Positions 26,104 through 34,105 of a DNA stretch of 64,000 nucleotides are shown piece by piece. The stretch covers positions 3,286,001 through 3,350,000 of the forward strand of contig OW818681.1 in assembly GCA_942493075.1 (NCBI GenBank), given 5' to 3'. The notes under the pieces were generated by a model, which had not been told where the DNA came from, searched no databases, and saw nothing but the letters and a program-made list of their open reading frames with translations. A program made the translations under genes and the position numbers. The stretch comes from JBBQYD01 sp942493075. Its GTDB lineage: Bacteria > Verrucomicrobiota > Verrucomicrobiia > Limisphaerales > UBA8199. Within the stretch, counting starts at the first letter, position 1. Each line of letters begins with the position of its first letter.

Positions 26104-28620
26104 GTGAAGTTGCTTATCCATCTGGCACGTCCTGCGTTGGCCGTGGTCCTGCTCGCGGTCGCAGCAGCCCGTCTGGGTGCTGAAACGCCCGTCCCGGTCT
26201 TCAGCAAAGCACCTTTGACTACAGTCCCTTTCGCCAACCTCCCTCTTGGGTCGGTTAAGGCGCGTGGCTGGCTCCTCACCCAACTCGAGAACCAACGTGA
26301 CGGCCTGACAGGTCATGCCGAAACTGTGATACCTGAAATCGGGCCGGATAACGGCTGGCGCGGTGGCAGTGGCGAAGGCTGGGAGAAAGGGCCCTACTAC
26401 CTCAAAGGCCTGGTCCCCCTCGCATACACCCTCGATGATGACACGTTGAAAAAGCGTGCTCAGGGCTGGATTGACGCCATTCTCACCAGCCAGCAACCGG
26501 ATGGGTTTTACGGCCCGGGCGAGCGCGACAAGGTGGATTGGTGGCCCCGAATGGTTGTAAATTGGGTTTTGCGGGACTACTACGAAGCTACAGGCGACCC
26601 ACGTGTGCTCACGCATTTAGCCAACTACTACCGCTACATGGCAGCCAATCTGCCCAAGCGCCCACTCTTCGAGTGGGGCAAGACTCGCGCGGGAGACGAG
26701 TTGGAGATTGTCTGCTGGTTGTACAACAAAACGGGTGACCGCTCCCTGTTGGACGTCGCGAATCTTTTGCGACAGCAGGCGTGGAATTGGGTGGATATTT
26801 ACAGCAACAATCGCTTCCAGCACAACGGCACGTTTTATACGTATCACAACGTTAATGTCCCCCAGGCGTTCAAGTTCCCGCTCATGAGCTTTCAATTGAG
26901 TGGAACTGCTACAGATCGGAATGCATTGAAACTGGGCTGGGAACACTTGGAACGCGATCACGGGCTCAGCTTCGGGATGACCTCCGGAACGGAGTTTCTC
27001 TCGGGCAACAGTCCCAGCCAGGGCACTGAAATGTGCTCGTTCGTCGAGCAGATGCTTAGCTTCTACATGGCCACCCGTGTCCTTGGTGAGGCGAGTTGGG
27101 CAGACCGTGCTGAGAAGATCGCGTTCAACGGAATGCCGGCTGGAATCACGAAAGACTTCAAGCAATACCAGTATTACACGTTGCCAAACGAGGTGATCTC
27201 GATCCCGGGACCTCAATCCTTCAACCAGGAGTATGACGACGCCCTAACGCCAGGCCCGCACTCCGGTTGCCACTGCTGCTGCTACAACCTGCACATGGGC
27301 TGGCCAAAATTTGTTCAACACGCCTGGATGGCCACCGCTGATGGTGGCCTGGCTGCCCTGCTCTATGGACCGACAGAAGTCAAAACTCGCGTCGGCAGCA
27401 ACGATGTTACCATCACTACGACGAGCAATTATCCTTTGGAAGAAACGGTCAATTTTGCATTGCAGCTCGCTGGTTCAACGGAATTCCCCCTGCACTTCCG
27501 CATTCCCGGCTGGTGTTCACGTCCAAGCGTTAAGGTAAATGGCATCGCGCAAACCGGGATGAAACCCGGCAGCTTCTTTGTCATCAAACGCACCTGGCAA
27601 ACCGGGGATCAGGTAAGTTTGGAGTTTCCCATGGAGATTTCCACACACACGGGCGTTTTGAAGACGGTTTCCATCGAGCGTGGTCCGCTGGTTTATGCCC
27701 TGAAAATCGGGGAAAAATTCACTCCACTCAACCAGGAACCTAACGGATTCCCTGATTTGAAATGCGAACCCACAACCCCATGGAATTTCGGCCTGGTGCT
27801 GAATCATTCGAACCCGGCTGCCTCATTTAACCTGGTTCGAAAAGCCATGCCATCCAATCCATTCCTCCTGGGTTCGGTGCCAGTGCAACTCACAGCAAAG
27901 GCCCGCCGGCTGCCATCCTGGACCCTTGCCCACAACGGCCGGGTCGCTTTTGATCCACCGGTCAGCCCAGTGGCTTCAAGCGAGCCGGAGGAAACTGTCA
28001 CCCTTGTCCCCATAGGCGCTACCAAACTTCGCATAACAAGCTTCCCCTGGATCGGCACACCCGTTCCCCCGCCGCCAAGCTTCAAATGTGACTTCGACGA
28101 TGGGACAATGAAGGATTGGGTTCTCTATGGCGGCAATTGCTCCGTGCGCGACGGTCGCCTTACCCTGGGACCCGACAACGGCTACATGACTACGGTCGTC
28201 CCTGGCCTCTCGTTCAACGATTTGTCGGTTGAAGCCGATATCACTATTGGTGATCGTGGGGATGGGGGGCTTATTCTCCGCGCACAAAAGATTTCTACGG
28301 GCGCGGACACTTATCTCGGTTATTACGTGGGTATCAAAGCAGGAACCAAACAACTGTTAGTTGGCAAGGCAGACGGGCATGGATACCAGAGCCTCGGCAC
28401 TGAAGCCATTACAGTGACTCCGGGCCAAGCAACCCACCTGAAAGTCGTGGCTAAAGGCGATCACTTCGCCGTGTTTCTCGGCTCCTCCGACCAACCCGTC
28501 CATGAGTTCACCGACAGCACCTACACCAGCGGGACGATTGGGATTCGCGAATACGGTGCCAATCAGTTCGCAGCCGACAATATCTCTGCGCAACCTGCGA
28601 CAGTCGTTCGCTGGCGCTAG
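26104..28620 (+). CDS. GH127-type beta-L-arabinofuranosidase with C-terminal laminin-G-like domain
   Basis: Exported glycosidase. GTG start at 26104 leads into a signal peptide (MKLLIHLARPALAVVLLAVAAARLGAE-type; cut after AAARLGA). The region to about 620 is a GH127 (DUF1680) catalytic part. Its zinc-cysteine active site is intact: E309 and C311 in GTEMCSF, and C389, C391 and C392 in SGCHCCCYN, corresponding to Glu338/Cys340/Cys415/Cys417/Cys418 of the characterised Bifidobacterium enzyme. From about residue 658 a separate beta-sandwich (FKCDFDDGTMKDWVLYGGNC ...) resembles LamG/DUF1080 domains that bind glycans. It would release L-arabinose from plant or glycoprotein glycans. Confidence 0.92.
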   Translation: MKLLIHLARPALAVVLLAVAAARLGAETPVPVFSKAPLTTVPFANLPLGSVKARGWLLTQLENQRDGLTGHAETVIPEIGPDNGWRGGSGEGWEKGPYYLKGLVPLAYTLDDDTLKKRAQGWIDAILTSQQPDGFYGPGERDKVDWWPRMVVNWVLRDYYEATGDPRVLTHLANYYRYMAANLPKRPLFEWGKTRAGDELEIVCWLYNKTGDRSLLDVANLLRQQAWNWVDIYSNNRFQHNGTFYTYHNVNVPQAFKFPLMSFQLSGTATDRNALKLGWEHLERDHGLSFGMTSGTEFLSGNSPSQGTEMCSFVEQMLSFYMATRVLGEASWADRAEKIAFNGMPAGITKDFKQYQYYTLPNEVISIPGPQSFNQEYDDALTPGPHSGCHCCCYNLHMGWPKFVQHAWMATADGGLAALLYGPTEVKTRVGSNDVTITTTSNYPLEETVNFALQLAGSTEFPLHFRIPGWCSRPSVKVNGIAQTGMKPGSFFVIKRTWQTGDQVSLEFPMEISTHTGVLKTVSIERGPLVYALKIGEKFTPLNQEPNGFPDLKCEPTTPWNFGLVLNHSNPAASFNLVRKAMPSNPFLLGSVPVQLTAKARRLPSWTLAHNGRVAFDPPVSPVASSEPEETVTLVPIGATKLRITSFPWIGTPVPPPPSFKCDFDDGTMKDWVLYGGNCSVRDGRLTLGPDNGYMTTVVPGLSFNDLSVEADITIGDRGDGGLILRAQKISTGADTYLGYYVGIKAGTKQLLVGKADGHGYQSLGTEAITVTPGQATHLKVVAKGDHFAVFLGSSDQPVHEFTDSTYTSGTIGIREYGANQFAADNISAQPATVVRWR

Positions 28621-28649
28621 GTGCACAAACATGGGCTGAGCGTTACGCG

Positions 28650-28981
28650 TGGGCCTGAGGCCCAACCCTGTTCGGGGTTGGGTATCCAGGGAACCCGGAC
28701 CCAGGGTAGGTCGTTCCGCCTTCGCTACGCTTCGGCCTGGAGCTGACCAACCGCTGGGCTATGGGGCGCAGCCCCATTGGGCCCGTTGGGGCTGATCTGG
28801 ATGCCGATATACCATTGTCGTTCAATCGACGATATATCCGGATCGCGGCTTCTGCTCTCCACCAATCCATCCCCCAACACCAACGGTGTTGCGTCCCAAA
28901 GCCCTGGGTTGCGACGCCAGTCGCTACCCTGGGTTCCACGTTCCGTTTTCCCACCAACCCCAACGCGGGTTGCGCCTCAAG
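28650..28981. repeat. Foldback repeat, copy A
   Basis: About 330 bp that recurs at 29446-29800 (copy B) and, with an internal deletion, at 33040-33252 (copy C). It opens with a CAACCCT/GGGTTG hairpin, continues through a GGACCCAGGGTAG block (28697-28709) that can pair with CTACCCTGGGTTC (28924-28936), and ends with the CAACCC/GGGTTG hairpin. Between the arms is a segment that includes CCCATTGGGCCCGTTGGG and a short palindrome around GTTCAATCGAC. Long frames through it are accidental. Confidence 0.8.
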
Positions 28982-28985
28982 CGTC

Positions 28986-29036
28986 AAACTCATCGAGAGT
29001 TGCAGGAGGCGGAACATTGATCCTTGCGATTACTGA
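28986..29036 (+). pseudogene. Relic of IS66 transposase tnpC (C-terminal end)
   Basis: The nucleotides encode LIESCRRRNIDP followed by a diverged tail, almost the same as the C-terminal LIESCRRRNIDPYAYL of the complete tnpC further right (codons near 32672-32715). About 43 bp align with only a handful of mismatches. No other transposase sequence surrounds it, so only this scrap survives, at the end of repeat copy A. Confidence 0.75.
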
Positions 29037-29040
29037 GTAT

Positions 29041-29236
29041 GCTATATAGAACCCGGTACGTAAACGTCCTAAGCCTCGCTAATACAACGCTAATCTGAGC
29101 TGCATCGTATCCGCGTCAGCGCAACCAGAAGGGTTGCCAAATAGTAGCCGGAGCGTCGGAGCGAAGCGAAGACCTCCGGGTCGGATAGGGAAGGAACAGC
29201 ACCCCGGACACGGGGTGCCAGAAGCTTCGCTTCCTC
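29041..29236. other. Intergenic filler with small hairpins
   Basis: No gene seen. Contains short inverted repeats such as CAACC-AGAAG-GGTTG and CACCCCG-GACA-CGGGGTG (about 29199-29219), of the same hairpin-rich style as the neighbouring repeats. Confidence 0.5.
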
Positions 29237-29445
29237 ATCTGCGGCCATCTGTGTCATCTGTGGATGAATTCCCGGGAGTAATCCACAGATGACACGGATT
29301 CACGCAGAGACTGCTCTGAAACGGATACGGCAATGCGAAACAAACTGAATGTCACGCCCAGAAGCCAAGGCTCAAAGGTTAAAAAGGAAACGGCACGCTG
29401 AGCACCCTCCAGTGTCGTGTCAGACGTCCTTGCCTGCGAGTTCGG
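29237..29445. repeat. Palindromic repeat plus linker, copy 1
   Basis: Arms 29247-29265 (ATCTGTGTCATCTGTGGAT) and 29281-29299 form a 19-bp stem with one mismatch around a 15-nt loop that itself contains CCCGGG. A linker follows (about 29300-29445) ending just before a GC hairpin, GGGCGGCG-TC-CCGCCGCCC. The same palindrome recurs at 30274-30326 and 35165-35217, and half of it at 36262-36288. Confidence 0.85.
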
Positions 29446-29800
29446 GCGGCGTCCCGCCGCCCTGAGGCACAACCCTGTTCAGGGTTGGGTATCCAGGGAA
29501 ACCGAACCCAGGGTAGGTCGTTCCGCCTTCGCTACGCTTCGGCTCGGAACGATCAACCGCTGGGCTATAGGGCGCAGCCCCGTTGGGCCCGTTGGGGCTG
29601 AACCGGATGCCGATATCACCATTGTCGTTCAATCGACGATGTATCCGGATCGCGGCACCTGCTCCGTGCCAATCCGTCCAACCCCAACACAAACGGTGTT
29701 GCGTCCCAAAGCCCAGCGACGCCAGTCGCTACCCTGGATTCCGCGTTCCGTTTTGCCACCAACCCCAACGCGGGTTGCGCCTTTTACGTCACCCTGTAGT
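29446..29800. repeat. Foldback repeat, copy B
   Basis: Same element as copy A with high identity and here directly joined to palindromic copy 1, so the full composite unit spans about 29237-29800. The arm GAACCCAGGGTAG at 29504-29516 pairs with 29729-29741 (12 of 13). It keeps the middle segment (GATGCCGATATCACC ... CCCAGCGACG) that copy C lacks. Confidence 0.8.
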
Positions 29801-29873
29801 AGGAGGATAAAAGCGAGCCCGATCTACGATCTATCGTCTTTACGGCACGGAATCCGGTCGCACAAAAGGACGC

Positions 29874-30224
29874 TTACCCGCAGAGCTTTCGAACCTCCTC
29901 CCTCAAGTTGAACCCCATTATTGGAGAGAGAGATTCCAGCGCCTCCTCCTCGCCGCACAGATTCTCCACAAAGGAAACCGCAATCAATTCCTTCACCTCG
30001 TCGCTTCCATCAACCAGACCGGACTCAATCTGCTCAAGCAGTCCCATCAGTATCTCCTGCGACTCCGGTTGAGTTGTCTGACGAATCGTAAACCTAGTAA
30101 CGTCACCCATGAACACGTGCGGCAGCAAACCGTCATTGTCAGCAACGTGCGCGTCATAGGTGCTCTTCAGCTCAGGAGAACGTCTTAATAGTTGCTGGAT
30201 AAAAGACTCAGTTGTCATATTCAT
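29874..30224 (-). CDS. Small acidic protein, DUF7674/immunity-like
   Basis: A 116-aa acidic cytoplasmic protein (MNMTTESFIQQLLRR). Features include an early helical part, DGLLPHVFMGDVTRF, then a repeated acidic helix with VKELIAVSFVENLCGEEE. From memory this looks like the DUF7674 group, whose members sit next to polymorphic toxins and act like immunity or antitoxin proteins; I cannot confirm it. It stands alone between repeat copies, with no toxin gene beside it, about 4 kb from the RHS fragment. A start at Met 3 is possible. Probably a real gene because the composition is protein-like in only this frame. Confidence 0.65.
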   Translation of the reverse strand: MNMTTESFIQQLLRRSPELKSTYDAHVADNDGLLPHVFMGDVTRFTIRQTTQPESQEILMGLLEQIESGLVDGSDEVKELIAVSFVENLCGEEEALESLSPIMGFNLREEVRKLCG

Positions 30225-30261
30225 TGAATTAGTTGCCTTTGAGAGCGTTCATTTCCCGTTT

Positions 30262-30388
30262 TCATCTGCGGCCATCTGTGTCATCTGTGGATGAATTCCC
30301 GGGAATAATCCACAGATTACACAGATTCACGCAGAGACCGCCCAAAACAGATACGGCACTAACAGATTCAATGTCACGCCAATAAACC
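30262..30388. repeat. Palindromic repeat, copy 2 (split by IS66)
   Basis: Arms 30274-30292 and 30308-30326 form the same 19-bp stem (one mismatch). The linker is cut at 30388 by the IS66 element and resumes at 32912. Removing the element and one copy of the 8-bp duplication rejoins a linker that aligns with copies 1 and 3. Confidence 0.85.
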
Positions 30389-30413
30389 GTAAGCGTCATG
30401 CCAGGCATCACTG
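30389..30413 (+). repeat. IS66 left terminal inverted repeat
   Basis: Starts GTAAGCGTCAT and ends CACTG; 16 of 25 positions are certainly shared with the complement of the right end. The GTAA tip is the IS66-family signature. Confidence 0.9.
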
Positions 30414-30447
30414 TTCGATAGTACCGTAAGTGTTGTACTGTTTCGGT

Positions 30448-30846
30448 ATGGCATCTACGATTGATTCTGATTCGAGTTCCCAATCGCTCATTCTCAAAAC
30501 CAACAGCCGTGGGCATGTGCGAACGCCTGTTGAGCGCCAGCAGGCGCTGCTAGTTGAGTTTGATCGCAGTGGTCTTTGCGGTAAACAGTTCGCTCGTCTT
30601 TCCGGGATTAACTATTCAACGTTCCAGTATTGGCTCCAGCGCCGAAAGCTCATCTCAGGAAGTTCCGAGGCCGGCCCGAAAAAACAACAACTCACCTGGG
30701 TTGAAGCGATGGTGCAACAAGCCTCTCCAGCAGTTAGCAGCGGATTACTGCTTCACTTTCCTGGCGGAGCCCGCGCTGAGATCCTCAACCAGCAACACAT
30801 CCCTCTTGCCGCCGCCCTGGTGCGCGCTTTGGAGAAGCCATGCTGA
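30448..30846 (+). CDS. tnpA: IS66 accessory protein TnpA
   Basis: First gene of the element, required for transposition along with tnpB and tnpC but of unclear biochemical role. From ATG 30448 (MASTIDSDSS) it is 132 aa with a helix-turn-helix-like segment, EFDRSGLCGKQFARLSGINYSTFQYW, typical of IS66 Orf1 and related to IS3-type transposase N-termini. An in-frame GTG at 30430 adds six residues and is a possible alternative. It overlaps tnpB by 7 bp. Confidence 0.88.
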   Translation: MASTIDSDSSSQSLILKTNSRGHVRTPVERQQALLVEFDRSGLCGKQFARLSGINYSTFQYWLQRRKLISGSSEAGPKKQQLTWVEAMVQQASPAVSSGLLLHFPGGARAEILNQQHIPLAAALVRALEKPC

Positions 30847-31196
30847 CCTTCTCCGGCAGTCTCAAGATTTTCGTTGCCGTGGAACCCTGCGATATGCGCA
30901 AGGGATTCCAGGGTTTGTATGCGCTAGCCAGCGAGCGGCTCGGAGAGGATCCACGCCAGGGAGCTCTCTTTGTGTTTATCAACCGGCGCCATAATCGCAT
31001 CAAGATCCTCTATTTCGATGGAACGGGTTTGTGGGTGATGACCAAGCGTTTGGAGGAGGGCACTTTCTCCTGGCCGAAATCCGTTGAGCCGGGCACGAGC
31101 AAGCTGGCGATCCGTCCCGAAGCGCTGGCTATGCTGACCGATGGAGTGGATTTGAAGGGAGCCAAACTGCGGCCCTGGTATGAGCGGGAAAGTTGA
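30840..31196 (+). CDS. tnpB: IS66 family protein TnpB
   Basis: A 118-aa Orf2-type accessory protein with the family motifs VAVEPCDMRKGFQGLYAL, ALFVFINRRHNRIKILYFDGTGLW and KRLEEGTFSWP. It starts within the end of tnpA (7-bp overlap), indicating translational coupling. It is separate from the RNA-guided TnpB nuclease of IS200/IS605 despite the shared name. An 84-bp spacer separates it from tnpC. Confidence 0.95.
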   Translation: MLTFSGSLKIFVAVEPCDMRKGFQGLYALASERLGEDPRQGALFVFINRRHNRIKILYFDGTGLWVMTKRLEEGTFSWPKSVEPGTSKLAIRPEALAMLTDGVDLKGAKLRPWYERES

Positions 31197-31280
31197 CGGA
31201 AAGATCGCGAAAAAAGTTTATTAAGTCATTATATATTTTGAACATTTTCGGGGACTTTGCGTCTGATCTATTAACCGCAG

Positions 31281-32825
31281 ATGACCCCGCGCGAAACACA
31301 ATTAACCGAGCAACTGGAGCAGGCGCTCCAGCTCAATGTTTCGCTGCGGCAGGACAACGATTCGCTCCGCAAAGAGAACCAATTGCTGCGTGAAAAGATC
31401 AATCTGCTGCTCCGCCGGGTCTTTGGAGCCAGCAGTGAGAAGATGGATGTGGCGCAGCTTGAGTTACTGCTTTCAGGTGCCGAAACGGCGCAGCCCGCCA
31501 CTGAGGCGAAAGTCGAAACTCCTAAACCCCAGCCACAGGTTCAGACAGTGCGCAAACCCAAGGCTCCGCGTCTGCCTGAGAACCTTCCTGTAGTTGAGGA
31601 AATCATTGATCCTGAGCCCGTCAAAGCAGCTCCGGAACAGTTTCGTCAGATCGGGGAGGAAGTCAGAGAGCAACTGGATTACGAGCCTGCTCGCTATTTT
31701 CGCCGCCGCCTGGTGCGCCGCACCTATGTATCCAGAACGGAGCCGGAGCTGGCTCCTGTGACGGCCCCTTTGCCGCCTACATTGCAGGAACGTTGCATCG
31801 CCACTCCGGCGCTGCTGGCTCATGTCCTGGTTGCCAAATACTGCGATCACTTGCCGCTTTATCGGCAGGAACAGATTTTGGCCCGCCGCCACGGCATCCA
31901 TCTGCCGCGCCAAACACTGGCCCGGTGGGTGGAGCTGGCTTCGGACTGGCTCAAACCGGTGCATCAACTGATCAAGACAGGAGTCGTGGCCGGTGGCTAT
32001 GTGCAGGTGGACGAAACTCCGATCGATTATTTGGAGCCGGGAGCTGGCCGGACCTTGAAGGGTTATCTTTGGACGGGCAGCCGTCCGGGAGGGGATGTAT
32101 TCTTTGACTGGCATGCCAGTCGTGCGGGTGCATGTTTAGACACTGTTGTTCCGGTGAACTTTCAAGGCACCATTCAATGCGATGGATATGACGCCTATAA
32201 TCGGCTGGCGCAACGTGCGGGCAAAGAGATCAAGCTGGCCTACTGCTGGGCGCATGTGCGCCGGAAGTTCAACGACGCGCTGGAAGGCACTCCCAGGACA
32301 GCAGGATGGCTGATCAAGCAGATCCAGCTTCTCTACCGGATTGAATCGAGACTGCGGGAACAAAAGGCAGGTCCGGCATTGCGCCAAGCCGTGCGTGCCA
32401 GCCAGAGCAAGCCCGTGGTAGAACGGATCAAGAAAGCGTGCGAACTGCTGGTGCGCAACAAACGGTTCCTCCCACAAGAGGCGATCTCTCGAGCGATAGC
32501 CTACGCCATGAGTCAGATGCCGGGTTTGCAGGTGTATTTGGAAGACGGCAGGATAGAGATCGACAATAATTTGGTGGAGAATGCTATCAGGCCAACTGCC
32601 CTTGGAAAAAAGAACTGGTTGTTCGTTGGCGAAGCAGAGGCCGGAGATCGCAGTGCCATCATCTACACCTTGATCGAGAGCTGCCGTAGGCGGAACATTG
32701 ATCCTTACGCATACCTCAAAGACGTTCTCACACGCTTGCCGCAGATGACCATTCAGCAGGTCCCAGAAATCCTTCCCGGCGCCTGGGGCAAACCCACTCA
32801 GCAGCCTCTTCGCAAAGCATCATAA
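31281..32825 (+). CDS. tnpC: IS66 transposase TnpC (DDE)
   Basis: A 514-aa DDE transposase. A leucine-zipper-like coiled coil occupies about residues 10-50 (LRQDNDSLRKENQLLREKI). The catalytic residues are the Asp in VQVDETPIDY, the Asp in IQCDGYDAYN and the Glu in NNLVENAIRP. The C-terminus carries LIESCRRRNIDPYAYLKDVL, the IS66 C-terminal box. Unusually for IS66, the zinc-finger-like cysteine pairs between the coil and the EQLDYEPARYF block are missing; that stretch is Pro/Glu-rich instead. The protein is otherwise full length. Confidence 0.95.
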   Translation: MTPRETQLTEQLEQALQLNVSLRQDNDSLRKENQLLREKINLLLRRVFGASSEKMDVAQLELLLSGAETAQPATEAKVETPKPQPQVQTVRKPKAPRLPENLPVVEEIIDPEPVKAAPEQFRQIGEEVREQLDYEPARYFRRRLVRRTYVSRTEPELAPVTAPLPPTLQERCIATPALLAHVLVAKYCDHLPLYRQEQILARRHGIHLPRQTLARWVELASDWLKPVHQLIKTGVVAGGYVQVDETPIDYLEPGAGRTLKGYLWTGSRPGGDVFFDWHASRAGACLDTVVPVNFQGTIQCDGYDAYNRLAQRAGKEIKLAYCWAHVRRKFNDALEGTPRTAGWLIKQIQLLYRIESRLREQKAGPALRQAVRASQSKPVVERIKKACELLVRNKRFLPQEAISRAIAYAMSQMPGLQVYLEDGRIEIDNNLVENAIRPTALGKKNWLFVGEAEAGDRSAIIYTLIESCRRRNIDPYAYLKDVLTRLPQMTIQQVPEILPGAWGKPTQQPLRKAS

Positions 32826-32826
32826 C

Positions 32827-32851
32827 TGTCAGAGGCAAATAGCCTCTGACA
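32827..32851 (+). terminator. Perfect hairpin just after tnpC
   Basis: Arms TGTCAGAGGC (32827-32836) and GCCTCTGACA (32842-32851) pair over 10 bp with an AAATA loop, starting two bases after the transposase stop. No T-run follows, so it is a weak terminator or an mRNA-stability stem. The related end at 33520-33552 has a similar hairpin. Confidence 0.6.
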
Positions 32852-32878
32852 TCTACGACTCCCCGGACTCCTGTTGTC

Positions 32879-32903
32879 CAGTGGTGCTATAAATGACGCT
32901 TAC
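32879..32903 (-). repeat. IS66 right terminal inverted repeat
   Basis: Ends GACGCTTAC; the complement starts GTAAGCGTCAT like the left end. Followed at once by the second copy of the AATAAACC target duplication. Confidence 0.9.
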
Positions 32904-32911
32904 AATAAACC

Positions 32912-33252
32912 AAGGCGCAAAGGTTAAGAAACGGCACGCGGGGCCACCCTCCGGTGTAGCGTCAGACGTCCTCGCCTGCGAGTTCGGGCGGCGTCTCGCC
33001 GCCCTCCTGTTCCGGCCTGGTCACGATGAGCCATCGGGCACAAACATAGGCACAACCCTATTCAGGGTTGGGTATCCAGGGAAACCGAACCCAGGGTAGG
33101 TCGTTCCGCCTTCGCTACGCTTCGGCCTGGAACCGACCAACCGCTGGGCCATAGGGCGCAGCCCCATTGGGCCCATTGGGGCTGAGACGCCGGTCGCTAC
33201 CCTGGGTTCCGAGTTCCGTGTTACCACCAACCCCAACGCGGGTTGCGCCTCA
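32912..33252. repeat. Rest of composite repeat copy 2 with foldback copy C
   Basis: Continues the linker interrupted by the IS66 element, then the GGGCGGCG hairpin and a foldback copy. Arms GAACCCAGGGTAG (33087-33099) and CTACCCTGGGTTC (33197-33209) are perfectly complementary over 13 bp. Relative to copies A and B the middle segment is deleted, bringing the arms within about 100 bp. An extra insert (about 33007-33048) precedes the first hairpin. Confidence 0.85.
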
Positions 33253-33519
33253 ACACCTCCCTTTTTCAGGTTTCCTCAGAAAGGCCCTTGAACTCGCCAT
33301 TGGTGTAAATCGCCGTCCAAAAGCGGCCTGACGACGTTGGCTGAAAAACCACAAGGGTGCAAAATGCTCCATCAGGTCACATCGCTATGATCAAAGCGCG
33401 GCTATTCGGCCACAAAATCAGACGCCAGTCCGGCCAACCTCCCCACGAAGCTCTGATGCCAATTAGGCCAAGACTATGATGGCAAATAAGTTCGTAACAG
33501 GTCGTGATTAAACCGGTCG
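33253..33519. other. Non-coding stretch right of composite repeat copy 2
   Basis: About 267 bp in which I see no gene. It leads into an IS66-like end and could be the eroded interior of that older insertion, but no transposase sequence is recognisable. Confidence 0.4.
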
Positions 33520-33590
33520 TAGATGTCATAGGATGTCATACTACGACATCTATAACTCCATCAACCAGTGATGCTCGGCGCGACACTTAC
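33520..33590. mobile_element. Relic of an IS66-type right end
   Basis: A 12-bp hairpin (33520-33531 with 33541-33552, one mismatch) is followed by GACATCTATAACTCC and then CAGTGATGC...GACACTTAC at 33566-33590. That last 25-mer matches the complement of the intact element's left terminal repeat at 20 positions, and the preceding text resembles the sequence before its right end. No transposase remains, so this is the scar of an older, related insertion. Confidence 0.65.
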
Positions 33591-33614
33591 GCTTACTGCT
33601 CAACGGAAGCTTAA

Positions 33615-34091
33615 TCACCCGACCGAGATCAGCAATGCTTCTCCTGGCTTAATGTCCAGGATCCGACCTACCACGAAACCTCTGGCTCTATCGAAGAAGT
33701 CTAGTGAAAACTCAGATGCATTGCATCCGAGGCTCTGTAAGAAAGGGACCCAACTTGACTGAGTTATTGGTTCACTGATTGGCGCCACTCTGATAGCCGC
33801 ATTTGCATTCAGCAACCAGTGGCTGCCGCTGACCTGCTTCCGAACTGTTTGAATTACCGGATCTGCCCCGTCTTCAATGCTCGGCTCTTTCAACTGAAGA
33901 AAAGCCAACACCAGCGCAACGTAAACACCGTCACAATCTTTAAAGATTACCTCCCCGGTCTTGTGCAGAGTCAGATATTCTCCAAACTTGTCTTCCGCTT
34001 TGCCAAAGAGGCGACGTTGTGGTTTGGACCAGAATCCTAGGAAGGGAACGTCGGACTCTCTGATGTAAGTGAAGGATGCGATTTGGCTCAT
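33615..34091 (-). CDS. Candidate immunity protein for the RHS toxin tip
   Basis: A 158-aa cytoplasmic protein (MSQIASFTYIRESDVPFL) of no family that I recognise. It begins 14 bp after the end of the frame-shifted RHS toxin tip and on the same strand, which is the standard place for the cognate immunity gene of a polymorphic toxin. Composition is mixed alpha/beta with FGEYLTLHKTG, KDCDGVYVALVLAF and a late FFDRARGFVVGRILD. No signal peptide, as expected for a protein guarding the cytoplasm. The role is inferred only from position. Confidence 0.6.
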   Translation of the reverse strand: MSQIASFTYIRESDVPFLGFWSKPQRRLFGKAEDKFGEYLTLHKTGEVIFKDCDGVYVALVLAFLQLKEPSIEDGADPVIQTVRKQVSGSHWLLNANAAIRVAPISEPITQSSWVPFLQSLGCNASEFSLDFFDRARGFVVGRILDIKPGEALLISVG

Positions 34092-34105
34092 GCTTCTTGT
34101 GAGTT

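Larger units (their letters stand above)
30389..32903 (+). mobile_element. Complete IS66-family insertion sequence
   Basis: A 2515-bp element with 25-bp imperfect terminal inverted repeats. The left end (30389-30413) reads GTAAGCGTCATGCC... and the right end (32879-32903) is its imperfect complement; the outer 11 bp and the inner CACTG are identical. It is flanked by a perfect 8-bp direct duplication AATAAACC at 30381-30388 and 32904-32911, the size expected for IS66. It carries tnpA, tnpB and tnpC in the usual order, all intact, so it is likely active or recently inserted. Confidence 0.95.

Noticed and set aside
28651..29036. Proteins encoded by the repeat copies (about 90-160 codons)
   Set aside because: Frames differ between copies and are broken by indels; conservation is at the DNA/structure level, not protein level.
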